Origin: Nocardia wallacei | Lineage (GTDB): Bacteria; Actinomycetota; Actinomycetes; Mycobacteriales; Mycobacteriaceae | NCBI RefSeq assembly: GCF_029869545.1 | Contig: NZ_JARWQD010000183.1 | Coordinates: forward strand, 37,471-101,470 | DNA: 64,000 nucleotides | Reading direction: 5' to 3' | Shown here: positions 37,292 to 46,465 of the stretch, one piece after another | How the letters are laid out: every line of letters begins with the position of its first letter | How positions within the stretch are numbered: position 1 is the stretch's first letter | Translations under genes and position numbers: made by a program | Notes under the pieces: generated by a model | Database searches by the model: none | Seen by the model: only the letters and a program-made list of their open reading frames with translations | Told to the model about the DNA's origin: nothing

Positions 37292-38392
37292 TCAGGCCAC
37301 GGGGAACAGCGGATCGGCGGGCAGGCGGCGGGAATCACCCGGAACCGGTGTGGCGTAGGTGTAGTCGAACAGGCTCGACGGCTCCGGATGCGGGCTGGCG
37401 TCGGCGAACGCGACGGCCGCCTCGACGCCCTCGCGCACCTCGGCCTCGAGGGCGGCGGGGTCCTGCTCGGACAGCACCCCGGCCGCGATCAGCTCGGCCT
37501 GGAAGGTCGCGATCGGATCGTTCTCGCGCGCGGTCGAAACATCCTCGGCGGAACGGTATTTCGCGGGATCGACCACCGAGTGCCCCTTGAGCCGGTAGCT
37601 GACCGCCTCCAGCAGCGCCGGTTTGCCCTCGCGCCGGGCACCTTCCAGCAGCTCGGCCGCGATATCGCGCACGGCCAGCACATCGGTGCCGTCGACGCGC
37701 TCGCCGCGCATCCGATAGGACTCGGCGCGCTTGTACAGGTCGGGCTCGGCGGAGGAGCGCTCGACCGTGGTGCCCATGCCGGTCTGATTGTTGATCACCA
37801 GGAACACGATCGGCAGCCGCCACAGCGCGGCGATGTTCAGCGACTCGTGGAAGGCGCCGATATTCGTGGTGCCGTCGCCCATCTGGCACACCACGACGTC
37901 GTCGCCGCCGCGGTAGTCGATGGCGAGCGCGGCGCCGACGGCGAGCGGAACCTGGCCGCCCACAATGGCATAGCCGCCCAGCAGCCGGGTCGCGGTGTCG
38001 TACATGTGCATCGATCCGCCCCAGCCCTTGGAGGTGCCCGTGGAGCGGCCGTACAGCTCGGCCATCACCCGGCCGGGTTCGATGCCCTTGGCGAGCGCGT
38101 AGCCGTGCTCGCGGTAGTTGGTGAACAGGTAGTCGGTGGGCCGCATCGCGGCGGCCATGCCCACCACCGTCGCCTCCTCACCGAGATTGAGGTGGCAGTA
38201 GCCGCCGATCTTGGCCTGCTGGTAGCTCTGCGCGGTGCGCTCCTCGAAGCGCCGCACGAACAGCATGTCCCGGTACAGGCCGCGCAGGATCTGTGGATCC
38301 TCGGTGTCGAAACGCTTGGCGGCCTTGGCATTCGCCCGGGGCTTGGCGGGCGACTTGCGGGCGGACTTGCGCGGGGCAGTGGTCGTGGTCAC
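37292..38392 (-). CDS. pdhA: 2-oxoacid dehydrogenase E1 alpha subunit
   Basis: The 366-residue alpha subunit has the thiamine diphosphate motif GDGTTNIGAFHESLNIAALWRLPIVFLVINN (GDG to NN) and the phosphorylation-loop equivalent RMRGERVDGTDVLAV. A Lys/Ala/Pro-rich tail of about 27 residues precedes the fold, as in some actinobacterial PDH alpha chains. GTG 38392 is the start. It is 13 bases after the lpd gene and second in the lpd-E1alpha-E1beta-E2 operon. Confidence 0.94.
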   Translation of the reverse strand: MTTTTAPRKSARKSPAKPRANAKAAKRFDTEDPQILRGLYRDMLFVRRFEERTAQSYQQAKIGGYCHLNLGEEATVVGMAAAMRPTDYLFTNYREHGYALAKGIEPGRVMAELYGRSTGTSKGWGGSMHMYDTATRLLGGYAIVGGQVPLAVGAALAIDYRGGDDVVVCQMGDGTTNIGAFHESLNIAALWRLPIVFLVINNQTGMGTTVERSSAEPDLYKRAESYRMRGERVDGTDVLAVRDIAAELLEGARREGKPALLEAVSYRLKGHSVVDPAKYRSAEDVSTARENDPIATFQAELIAAGVLSEQDPAALEAEVREGVEAAVAFADASPHPEPSSLFDYTYATPVPGDSRRLPADPLFPVA

Positions 38393-38405
38393 GGGTGGGA
38401 CCTCC

Positions 38406-39854
38406 TCAGCGCTTGCGCGGCGCGATGTGTACCGGCAGGCCGAGCCCGGTCAGGGCCGCCTCCATGCCGATCTCGCCGAGAGTGGGGTGGGCGTGAATGG
38501 TGTCGGCCAGCTCGTCGAGCGTCGCCTCCAGCGAAATCGCCAGCGCGCCTTCGGTGATCAGATCGCTGGCCGACGGTCCGATGATGTGCACACCGAGCAC
38601 TTCCTGATGCCGTTGCCCGGCAACGATCTTCATGAACCCCTCGGTGTCGCCGAAGGTCCTCGGGCGCCCGAGCGCGGCGAACGGGAACTTCGCGGTGATC
38701 ACCTCGTGCCCGGCGGCGCGCGCCGCGTCCTCGGTCAGGCCGACGCTCGCGATCTCCGGATGGGTGAAGGTGGCGGCGGGAATCACGGTGTAGTCGATGT
38801 GGGCCGGGTGCCCGGCGATCACATCGGCGGCGGTCAGGCCCTGATGGGAGGCGACGTGGGCGAGCAGCGCCCGGCCGGTGACGTCGCCGATGGCATAGAC
38901 GTGTTCGACGCCGGTGCGCAGCTGATCGTCGACCTCGATGAATCCCCGTGCGTCCGTGGGAATTCCGGCGGTGTCCAGGCCGAGGTCGGCGGTGTTGGGG
39001 CGGCGGCCCACCCCGACCAGCACGACATCGGCGTCGAGTTCGCGCGCCTTGGGGCCGCCGACGGTGACGCGCAGGGCATCGCCCTGCGCGATCGATTCGA
39101 CCGTCGACCCCGTGAGCACCGTGATCCCGCGCTTGCCGAACGAGCGGCCGAGCGCGACGCCGATATCCTTGTCCTCCAAGGGAACCAGGCGGTCCTGCAG
39201 CTCGACGATCGTCACCTCGCTACCGAACGTGGCGAACAGGCTGGCCCATTCGGCGCCGACCGCACTGCCGCCGACGACCACCAGCCGCCGGGGCACCTCG
39301 GTCAGCCCGAACGCGCCGTCGGAGGTGATCACGCCGGGCAGCTCCGCGCCCGGAATCGGCAGCCGCGCGGGCACCGAGCCGGTCGCGACGATCACGTCAC
39401 GCGCGTCGATCCGCCGGACGGAAGTGGTTGGGGGAGCGGCATAACGGGGGCCGCCGGGAAAGATCGGCGACGGGCCGACCTCGTGCACCTCGACGGTGGT
39501 GGGCCCGGCGAAGCGGGCGTGCCCCTCGACGACGGTCACGCCGTTGGCCTTCAGCAGCCCCGCGACACCGTCGGTCAGCTCCTTGACGATGCCGTCCTTG
39601 CGCTGCCGCACGGCGGCGAAATCGAACCGCACATTGTCCGCCAGGACGCCGAATTCGGCTGCGGCGGAGACGGTCTGGAAGACCTCGGCGCTGCGCAGCA
39701 TGGCCTTGGTCGGGATGCAGCCCCAGTTCAGGCAGACCCCGCCCGGGCGCTCCTTCTCGACCAGTCCCACGGACAGTCCGCGCTGCGCCGCGCGGATGGC
39801 GGCGACGTACCCACCCGGGCCGCCGCCCACGACCAAAAGATCGAATTCCGGCAC
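38406..39854 (-). CDS. lpdA: Dihydrolipoyl dehydrogenase (E3)
   Basis: The 482-residue FAD disulfide oxidoreductase reoxidises the lipoyl groups of E2 with NAD. It shows the FAD loop VGGGPGGYVAAI, the redox disulfide GGVCLNWGCIPTK, the NAD loop VVGGSAVGAEWASLF and the C-terminal His-Glu pair in HAHPTLGEIGMEA. GTG 39854 is the start. It leads the dehydrogenase operon, so the E3 is dedicated to or shared from this complex. The promoter lies in the 178-base divergent region shared with the mycolyltransferase gene. Confidence 0.95.
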   Translation of the reverse strand: MPEFDLLVVGGGPGGYVAAIRAAQRGLSVGLVEKERPGGVCLNWGCIPTKAMLRSAEVFQTVSAAAEFGVLADNVRFDFAAVRQRKDGIVKELTDGVAGLLKANGVTVVEGHARFAGPTTVEVHEVGPSPIFPGGPRYAAPPTTSVRRIDARDVIVATGSVPARLPIPGAELPGVITSDGAFGLTEVPRRLVVVGGSAVGAEWASLFATFGSEVTIVELQDRLVPLEDKDIGVALGRSFGKRGITVLTGSTVESIAQGDALRVTVGGPKARELDADVVLVGVGRRPNTADLGLDTAGIPTDARGFIEVDDQLRTGVEHVYAIGDVTGRALLAHVASHQGLTAADVIAGHPAHIDYTVIPAATFTHPEIASVGLTEDAARAAGHEVITAKFPFAALGRPRTFGDTEGFMKIVAGQRHQEVLGVHIIGPSASDLITEGALAISLEATLDELADTIHAHPTLGEIGMEAALTGLGLPVHIAPRKR

Positions 39855-40032
39855 TCGTGGTGCTCCTCGTGTCGACGATTACGACCCCGCCCCGGTTGTG
39901 GCATGAGTCATCCCGAACGAGTCTTGTCGCCACCGAGTGCACAAACAATGACCCGGTAGCCCAGGAATCGTGGCCGAAAAGTGTGCTCTGCGCCCAGCCC
40001 GTGCGGGAAGTGATCTCCGGGCGTACAACGGA

Positions 40033-40971
40033 ATGGTGAGGGCTTCACGATGTTCGGCCGCGCTGTCGAGTCTTCTGGTGACCGTCGCCGCGGTGGTGGT
40101 CCTGTCGGCACAACCGGCCGCGGCGGACGTGGTCGGCGAGGAGTCCCTGGGCGGCTCGGTCTCGCGGGTGGACGTGTACTCACCGGCGATGGATCGGGTG
40201 GTGAGCAACAGGGTGATCCGGGCCGCCGGTGGTCCCGCGCCCACCCTGTACCTGCTCACCGGCATCGGCGGCGGTCTCGACGGGATCTCCTGGTGGGACG
40301 ACACCGATGTGCGAGAGTTCTTCGCGGACAAGCACGTCAACGTCGTGATGCCGGTCGGGGGCGCCTACAGCATGTACACCGACTGGGTGGCCGACGACCC
40401 GGTGGTCGGCCGCGGCCGGTGGCAGACCTTCCTCACCCGGGAACTGCCCGCGGCCCTCGACGAACACCTGGGAGCCACCGGGGCCAACGCGATCGCCGGG
40501 GTGTCGATGAGCGGCGGTTCGGCGATCGACCTCGCCATCCAGGCCCCCGGGCGGTACCGCGCCGTCGCGTCCTACAGCGGATGTCCGTGGGCCGCCGACC
40601 CCGTGGGCATCGCGTTGGTCAGCGCGCAACTGGCACGTGGCGGCGCGAATCCGGCCAATATGTGGGGAATTCCGGGCGCCGCGCACTGGCAGGCGCACGA
40701 CGCGTTCTCGCATGCGGGCGCCCTCGCGGGCAAGACCGTCTACCTGTCGGCGGCCTCCGGCGCGCCCGGCCCGATCGACCAGGGCGGCATCCCGTTCCCG
40801 CCGGTCGAGATGATCGCCAGCACGTGCACCGCCGCCTTCGCCGGTCGCCTCGCCGAAATCGGCATTCCCGCAACCCATGTGAACCGCCCGCAGGGGTCGC
40901 ACACCTGGGGTCAGTTCGAGGCCGACCTGCACGACTCCTGGCCACATCTGGCGGCCGCCCTCGGCGCCTGA
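40033..40971 (+). CDS. Secreted mycolyltransferase / esterase, antigen 85 family
   Basis: The 312-residue exported protein has a signal peptide (about residues 1-33, cleavage near AQPAAADV), the nucleophile motif GVSMSGGSA, ISWWDD and TDWVADDP as in Ag85 folds, and a late catalytic His in GSHTWGQFEADL. Antigen 85 enzymes transfer mycolic acids from trehalose monomycolate to arabinogalactan or trehalose, so this supports a mycolic-acid envelope. ATG 40033 gives a clean signal peptide, but no good ribosome site is visible; a longer frame from 39970 is unlikely. Monocistronic, facing a convergent hydrolase. Confidence 0.88.
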   Translation: MVRASRCSAALSSLLVTVAAVVVLSAQPAAADVVGEESLGGSVSRVDVYSPAMDRVVSNRVIRAAGGPAPTLYLLTGIGGGLDGISWWDDTDVREFFADKHVNVVMPVGGAYSMYTDWVADDPVVGRGRWQTFLTRELPAALDEHLGATGANAIAGVSMSGGSAIDLAIQAPGRYRAVASYSGCPWAADPVGIALVSAQLARGGANPANMWGIPGAAHWQAHDAFSHAGALAGKTVYLSAASGAPGPIDQGGIPFPPVEMIASTCTAAFAGRLAEIGIPATHVNRPQGSHTWGQFEADLHDSWPHLAAALGA

Positions 40972-41012
40972 GGGCCGCGGCGGTCCGCGGCGAAAGCCCT
41001 ACTGCCCCTTCC

Positions 41013-41903
41013 TCACCCGGCCACGGCCACGTCGGCCTGCTGCGCGGCTCCGGCCGCGGGAGTGTGGTTGTCGGTGCGGCGGAGGAAGTCGACCAGGATG
41101 TCGGAGATCGCGGGCATGTCGACGAAGGCGACGTGGGATCCGCCGGGGATTTCGGCGAATTCGGCGTTCGGCATCGAGGCCGCGGCGGTGCGCTGGGCCT
41201 GCGGCGGGAACAGCGAATCCTGTTGGCCCGCAACGACCAGGGCGGGGAGGTGGATATTCGCCAGTTCCGCGGTGCGCGAACCGCTGGCCCACTCCCGGCA
41301 TGCGATCGCGTGCCCGACGCGGCCCTCGTACGGCCGCGGCCCGCCCATCATCGAATCGGCGATGCTCTGGTAGTCGCGTTCGGTGGCATCCCAGTCGCCC
41401 ACGGGGCGTACGAGATCCATGCCGAGCAGCAGCCGCACGGCGGGCGGCATCGGCTCCATCGAGTGCACCTCGGCCAGCGCGTCCATGAAGACCCGGCCGA
41501 ACCGGGACACGTCACCGATACCGGCGATGAACGACGCCGACCGGAACGCCTCGGGGCGCGTGAGAACCGCTGTCTGAGCGATCATTCCGCCCATCGAGGT
41601 GCCGACCAGGTGGCACGGGTCCAGCCGTAGCGCGTCGACAACGGCGAACATATCGGCGGTGAGCTGTCCGATCGAGTACGGCGCGTCGGTGACCTCCGAC
41701 GGCGGCATACCCCGGTGGTCGTAGGTGACCACTCGATATCCGGCCTCGGCCAGCGCGGGCACGGTCACCGGATGCCAGGCGGCGGCGCGATGCGAACCCG
41801 AAACCAGCAGCACCGGCGGGCCGTCGCCCGCGATCGTGCATACCAGTTCGGCCCCGTCGCGGGCCTTTACCGTGGCGGTGCGTTTTCGGAGAGCCGATCT
41901 CAT
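41013..41903 (-). CDS. Alpha/beta hydrolase
   Basis: The 296-residue hydrolase has the nucleophile motif GTSMGGM, the acid in GQQDSLFP and His in GGSHVAFVD, with YDHRGMPPS preceding the cap. The family covers esterases, lactonases and haloperoxidase-like enzymes; the substrate is not predictable. ATG 41903 has AAAGGATC upstream; the frame extends further back but through AT-rich, promoter-like sequence (41920-42010). A PucR-type regulator gene lies immediately upstream on the same strand and could control it. Confidence 0.85.
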   Translation of the reverse strand: MRSALRKRTATVKARDGAELVCTIAGDGPPVLLVSGSHRAAAWHPVTVPALAEAGYRVVTYDHRGMPPSEVTDAPYSIGQLTADMFAVVDALRLDPCHLVGTSMGGMIAQTAVLTRPEAFRSASFIAGIGDVSRFGRVFMDALAEVHSMEPMPPAVRLLLGMDLVRPVGDWDATERDYQSIADSMMGGPRPYEGRVGHAIACREWASGSRTAELANIHLPALVVAGQQDSLFPPQAQRTAAASMPNAEFAEIPGGSHVAFVDMPAISDILVDFLRRTDNHTPAAGAAQQADVAVAG

Positions 41904-42061
41904 CGAGATCCTTTCTGTCGCAAACACAGGAATGCAACTACGCGCTCCGAAGTATGCACATATTCGTGCATCTTGACCAAAACGTAAGAATCGCAAAATC
42001 ATTCGTAAGAACACCTGCACGGACATCGCCGGGATTTGCGGGGATTACGGAAGATCGGTGT

Positions 42062-43246
42062 TCAGCCGCGTATATCGAGGGCGTAGAGGGCCAGGGAGAG
42101 TTCGACATAGGAGCGCTGGCCCTCGAGGGGCCGGGCGAGCAGGGCCGAGATGCGCTGCAGGCGGTTGATGACGGTGTTGCGGTGGCAGTGCAGGCGCGGG
42201 GCGGCGTTGGCGGCCGAGCAATTCTCGGCGAGCCAGACGGACAGGGTGCGCAGCAGGATGTCGCGCTCCTTGGCCGGGAGGTCCAGGACGGGCCCGAGGG
42301 CGTGCCGCAGCAGCAGGTCGATGAGATCGGGGGAGCGGGCCAGCAGCGCCTCCGGATACCGTTCGTCCAGCGACGCCAAACCCGTTGCGCCGGTGGGCAA
42401 TGTCTCCAGGGCGACCAGCGCCAGCGCATGAGCCGAATCCACCTGTGCCAGACCGGGTACGGCGGGTGAGGCACCGGCCCGGCCGCGGACCAGGGGCCGC
42501 AGGTGGTGCAGCACCGCGTCGCTGTCGCGGTGTTCCAGCGAGACCAGGCCGATGGTGGTGTCCACCCGGTCGTGCCACACCGATCGAATTCCCAACGCGG
42601 ACAGGGTCGTTTCCGCTCCGGCCCGCAGCGGGCGGCCGTCCCCGCGCGCCGCCACCACCAGATACGCGCCCTGCGGCGGCAGCTCGAGTTCGCGGGCGGC
42701 GCGCGCGGCGAACCCGCCGTCGTGCGCCCGCCCCGCCAGCAGGTCCTCGATCAGTGCGTGCCGCCGCCGCTCGTCGCGGCGCACCTGCTCGAGTTCGGTA
42801 TTGCGATACGAGGTGACCAGGGCGGAGGACAGGCCGTCGATCACCGTCCACATCGCCGTACCGGCCTCCCGGATCTCCTGCGGCCCCACATCCTCGGCCT
42901 TGTCGAGCAGCGCCTCCCACACGATCCCGCCGCCCAGCCGGAAGGTCCGCAGCATCGCCTCCAGCGGAACCCCCTGTTCGGCCCGATGCTTGCCGATCGA
43001 CGCCGCCACATCGTCGCGCTCCGGATCGCTCGCCTCCCCGCCCAGCAGCTCCAGAATCCGGGTCAGATACCGTCGGCACCCGTCGCGCAGGTCGGCCCGC
43101 GGCACCGAGGTGTAGTCGGTCCACTCCGGGTTGTCGGTGAAGATCGCCGAGATCAATCGCCTGGTCAACGCGGTGATATCGGCCCGGCACGCGTCCGCCA
43201 GCTTCCGGGTCCCCGGGGTGGACAGGGGTGGGTGCGGCGCCGCCAT
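42062..43246 (-). CDS. PucR/CdaR-type transcriptional regulator
   Basis: The 394-residue regulator has a helical N-terminal sensor (about 1-150), a central GGDEF-like region (about 180-280) and a C-terminal PucR helix-turn-helix (LHCHRNTVINRLQRISALL). These proteins control purine, sugar-acid or aromatic degradation genes. It lies 158 bases upstream of the alpha/beta hydrolase on the same strand, and the AT-rich spacer could hold its target promoter. ATG 43246 starts the frame. Confidence 0.87.
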   Translation of the reverse strand: MAAPHPPLSTPGTRKLADACRADITALTRRLISAIFTDNPEWTDYTSVPRADLRDGCRRYLTRILELLGGEASDPERDDVAASIGKHRAEQGVPLEAMLRTFRLGGGIVWEALLDKAEDVGPQEIREAGTAMWTVIDGLSSALVTSYRNTELEQVRRDERRRHALIEDLLAGRAHDGGFAARAARELELPPQGAYLVVAARGDGRPLRAGAETTLSALGIRSVWHDRVDTTIGLVSLEHRDSDAVLHHLRPLVRGRAGASPAVPGLAQVDSAHALALVALETLPTGATGLASLDERYPEALLARSPDLIDLLLRHALGPVLDLPAKERDILLRTLSVWLAENCSAANAAPRLHCHRNTVINRLQRISALLARPLEGQRSYVELSLALYALDIRG

Positions 43247-43325
43247 GACGATCCACGTTACCGGGGGTACGGGACCGGCGGGCCCGGCGGGCTCGGGCCG
43301 GGGACCCGCCGGACACCGCTCGGAT

Positions 43326-44825
43326 TCAGACCTGCGAGCGCTCCGGAATCGGCTCGGGCTCGACCGCCCCGGGCCGCCGCGCCCGCATCAGGCCGAATGC
43401 CGCTGCGGCGCCGAGCAATCCGACGATTCCGCCCGCCGCGAGCGTGCCCTGCACACCGGCGGCCGCGCCGAGCCGAATCGCCTCGGCGGGCAGCTGACCC
43501 AGCAGCAGCGGAGCCTGCCCGCCCGCGACGGCACGCGCGATGGCCTGCGGATCGGGCACGGCCCGGTCGGCCAGCACCTCTCCGGCCCGTGCCGTGAACG
43601 CGCTGCCGAGGGTCGCGATGGCAATGGTGAACCCGAGCTGTTGCGCGGTATTCAGTGCGCCGGTGGCCATTCCGGCCCGCTGCCACCCGACCGCCGAGGT
43701 CGCGGCGGAACCCAGCGTCGCGGTCGCCAGCCCGACACCCGCCCCGATCGCGAGGAAGCCCGGGATCAGCGCCGCCCAGCCCGCCTCGCCGTGCACCAGC
43801 GCGGTGCCCAGCACCCCGCCCGCACCGACGAGCAGCAGCCCGGTGCCGATGATGCACCCCGGATTCGGGCCGTGCAGGTACCGGCCGATTCCGCCGGACA
43901 CCACGAAAGCCATGGCCGACAGGGGAAGTCCGACCAGACCGGCCTCGATCGGGCTCAGGCCGAGGACCGACTGCATCCAGATCTGGGTGTACATCAGCGC
44001 CCCGAAGGCGGCGAAGAACAGCGTCGTCCCCGCGATCAGGACTCCGGTGAACACGCGGTTGCGCAGCAACGCCAGGTCCAGCATCGGCTGCCGGGAACGC
44101 CGCTCGACGACCACGAACGCCCCCAGCGCCGCCACCGCGGCCGCCAGCGTCCACCAGGTGCCGGAGTTCGACCAGCCGTGCTCGTTGGCGCGGATCAGCG
44201 CATAGGTGGCCGCCGCGGCCGAGGCGGTGAACGTCACCATGCCCGCCACGTCGACGCGACCGCGGTGCGGTGGCTCGTCGGCGGCGAGCACCCACGCGCA
44301 CAGCGCCATCGCGAGCACGCTGACCGGCAGATTCACGAAGAAGATCCACCGCCACGAGGCCATCTCGGTGAGCAGGCCGCCCACGATCGGGCCGACCGCC
44401 GACGAGGCGCCCGCGACGGCGCCCCACATCCCGTAGGCGGCGGCCCGATCGCGCCCGTCGTAGGACTTGTTCAGCAGCGCGAAGCAGGTGCAGGACATGG
44501 CCGCGGCCCCGACGCCCTGCACCACCCGCGCCGCGATCAGCACGCCGGGATTCGGCGCGACCCCGCACACCAGCGAGGACAGCGCGAACAGCGCCAGCCC
44601 GGCCAGGTAGGTGCGCCGATGCCCGGTCAGGTCGGCGATCGATCCGGCGCCCAGCATGAGTGCGGCCATCGCCAGCGCGTAGCCGTCGACCACCCACTGC
44701 AGGGAGCCGAACGAGGCGTCGAGGTCGCGCTGCATATCCGGGAGCGCCACGTTCACGATCGTGACGTCGATCAGCAGCATGAAGGTACCCAGGCACACCG
44801 TCAGCAGCGGTAGCCATCTGCGCAC
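43326..44825 (-). CDS. MFS drug exporter, DHA2 (14-TM) family
   Basis: The 499-residue proton-driven efflux pump has the DHA2 opening LLTVCLGTFMLLIDVTIVNVALP, motif A-like GSIADLTGHRRTYL, motif C-like GAVAGASSAVGPIVGG and about 14 hydrophobic segments. GTG 44825 is preferred because AGAGAGGA lies nine bases upstream; the frame could be extended to 44921 but would then run into the divergent regulator's start region. Divergent from an Lrp-type gene, which probably regulates it. Substrate unknown. Confidence 0.9.
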   Translation of the reverse strand: MRRWLPLLTVCLGTFMLLIDVTIVNVALPDMQRDLDASFGSLQWVVDGYALAMAALMLGAGSIADLTGHRRTYLAGLALFALSSLVCGVAPNPGVLIAARVVQGVGAAAMSCTCFALLNKSYDGRDRAAAYGMWGAVAGASSAVGPIVGGLLTEMASWRWIFFVNLPVSVLAMALCAWVLAADEPPHRGRVDVAGMVTFTASAAAATYALIRANEHGWSNSGTWWTLAAAVAALGAFVVVERRSRQPMLDLALLRNRVFTGVLIAGTTLFFAAFGALMYTQIWMQSVLGLSPIEAGLVGLPLSAMAFVVSGGIGRYLHGPNPGCIIGTGLLLVGAGGVLGTALVHGEAGWAALIPGFLAIGAGVGLATATLGSAATSAVGWQRAGMATGALNTAQQLGFTIAIATLGSAFTARAGEVLADRAVPDPQAIARAVAGGQAPLLLGQLPAEAIRLGAAAGVQGTLAAGGIVGLLGAAAAFGLMRARRPGAVEPEPIPERSQV

Positions 44826-44929
44826 AGTCGTTGTCCTCTCTCGAAATTCGGTATCGAAACGGGCGTCGAGTATCCGAGGATCGAGGGAGCCGGGTCGCCC
44901 CGAAGGCGTGTCGGCGTACATTTCCTCCC

Positions 44930-45961
44930 ATGAGTGCCGCCGAGACGCGAAACATGGTCCCTCTGGACGCACTGGATACGCAGATCGTGCACGCACTGCA
45001 GCTCGATCCGCGTCGTCCCTTCAGCCGTGTCGCCGCCGAGCTGGGGGTCGCGGAGCAGACCGTCGCCCGCCGCTATCGGCGGTTGCGGCGCGAGGGCGTG
45101 GTCCGGGTGATCGGCGCGGTCGACGCGCCCGCGCTCGGCGAGAACGACTGGATCGTGCGGGTGCGCTGCCGCCCCGACGGCGCGCAGCAGGTGGCCGAGG
45201 CGCTGGCGAAGCGCCACGACGCGGCGTGGATCAGCATCGCGGCGGCCGGGGCGGAGGTGGTCTTCTCCCTGCATCCGCGCAGCCACCAGGACCGCGACGA
45301 CCTGCTGGTCCAGCGGCTGCAGCGCAGCGCGCCCGTGCACGACATCTCCGCGGCGATGATCCTGCACCGGTTCGTCACCCGGGACGTGCGGGACTGGCGC
45401 GGGCGGCAGCACGCCGGGGGAGCGGCGACGACCGCCGCCGCCTCCGGTGACGCCGCGGACGAAATGCATTTGCGCGACGAGGATCTCGCCCTGCTCGACC
45501 TGCTCCACCGCGACGGCCGCACCAGCTACTCGGTGCTCGCCCGGGCCACCGGCACCAGCATCGGCCGGGTGACCCGGCGCATCGCGGCGCTGCAGGCGGC
45601 CGGGATCCTCTACTTCGACCTCGATATCGCCCCGGCCGCGCTGGGGTCCGGCATGGTGGCGCTGCTCTGGCTCGGCGTGGCCCCGGCGCGGCTGGACGCC
45701 GTCGGGCAGGCCATCGCCGAGCAGCCCGAAACCGGTTATGCCGCAGCGGTTACCGGGCCGTTCAATGTGTTCGCCGTGGTGTCGTGTGCCGACGCCGACG
45801 GTCTGTACCGGTACGTCACCACCCGGATGGCGGCCCTGGACGGGGTGCACAGCTTCGAGATGTCGCCGGTGCTGCGGCGGTTGAAGCAGGCGGGCGCGCA
45901 CACCATCGACGGCCGTTTGGCGCATCCGGATGGTGTGGTACGAAAGTGGTTACATCGCTGA
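44930..45961 (+). CDS. Lrp/AsnC-family regulator with duplicated domains
   Basis: The 343-residue protein is about twice the usual 150-residue Lrp/AsnC length. It contains two winged-helix modules, at about residues 12-60 (LDALDTQIVHALQLDPRRPFSRVAAELGV) and about 180-230 (LRDEDLALLDLLHRDGRTSYSVLARATG), each followed by a RAM-like sensing region. This tandem form is known in actinobacteria. It is divergent from the DHA2 exporter across 104 bases. ATG 44930 is used; ATG 44954 (MVPLDALD) is an equally likely start because neither has a strong ribosome site. Confidence 0.87.
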   Translation: MSAAETRNMVPLDALDTQIVHALQLDPRRPFSRVAAELGVAEQTVARRYRRLRREGVVRVIGAVDAPALGENDWIVRVRCRPDGAQQVAEALAKRHDAAWISIAAAGAEVVFSLHPRSHQDRDDLLVQRLQRSAPVHDISAAMILHRFVTRDVRDWRGRQHAGGAATTAAASGDAADEMHLRDEDLALLDLLHRDGRTSYSVLARATGTSIGRVTRRIAALQAAGILYFDLDIAPAALGSGMVALLWLGVAPARLDAVGQAIAEQPETGYAAAVTGPFNVFAVVSCADADGLYRYVTTRMAALDGVHSFEMSPVLRRLKQAGAHTIDGRLAHPDGVVRKWLHR

Positions 45962-46123
45962 GCATTCCGAGCAATCGCCGGAGATCGCGGGTTTAGCCGC
46001 TCGGGGTGCGGGATAATCCAGGCGGGTATCGGACACACGGTGTTTCACGATTGTCGCCGGCGGACGGTCATCCGGCACTGGCGCCTCGCGGATGAGCCGA
46101 CCTCGGCGAGAAGGCGAGGCGGC

Positions 46124-46435
46124 ATGGACGAAGGCCACAGTGAACCGCCACTGGAATGTGCCGCGAGGCCCGGTGAATGTCGTTGCAACACTGCGGTTTT
46201 CGCGGGAATAGCCGACCAGCTGGTGCGGCAGTTGTTCGACGTCGGGCTGCGTTTGGACTCCATCGGCGCGGTATTCGAGGGCGACGAGGCCTCGGCAATC
46301 CAGCTGGACAAGACGCAGACGGCGCTCACCGACATCCTGGCGGGCCTGGACCATATGATTCGCGATACCGGCCTGGCGATGCTGTCGGTGACCGCCGCCT
46401 TGCCGGAGGCCGAACTGCAGCGGCGCCGATCCTGA
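46124..46435 (+). CDS. Small helical protein, HisKA_3-like dimerization helix without catalytic domain (tentative)
   Basis: The product has 103 residues. The core (about residues 30-85: FAGIADQLVRQLFDVGLRLDSI then LDKTQTALTDILAGLDHMIRDTG) resembles the two-helix dimerization domain of DevS/NarX-type sensor kinases, which usually reads LHDxVIQRLFxxGLxL. The phosphoacceptor His is absent and no ATPase domain follows. ATG 46124 has GAAGGCGAGG upstream; the longer frame from 46040 is less likely. It is convergent with the VirB6-like gene. The similarity is my reading and needs a profile search. Confidence 0.6.
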   Translation: MDEGHSEPPLECAARPGECRCNTAVFAGIADQLVRQLFDVGLRLDSIGAVFEGDEASAIQLDKTQTALTDILAGLDHMIRDTGLAMLSVTAALPEAELQRRRS

Positions 46436-46465
46436 CCGCCCCCGCGGTGGTATCGGACCGCACGC

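Noticed and set aside
43258..44955. Second minus-strand frame over the MFS exporter
   Set aside because: Arg/Gly/Ala-rich shadow; the real frame has 14 hydrophobic segments and DHA2 motifs.
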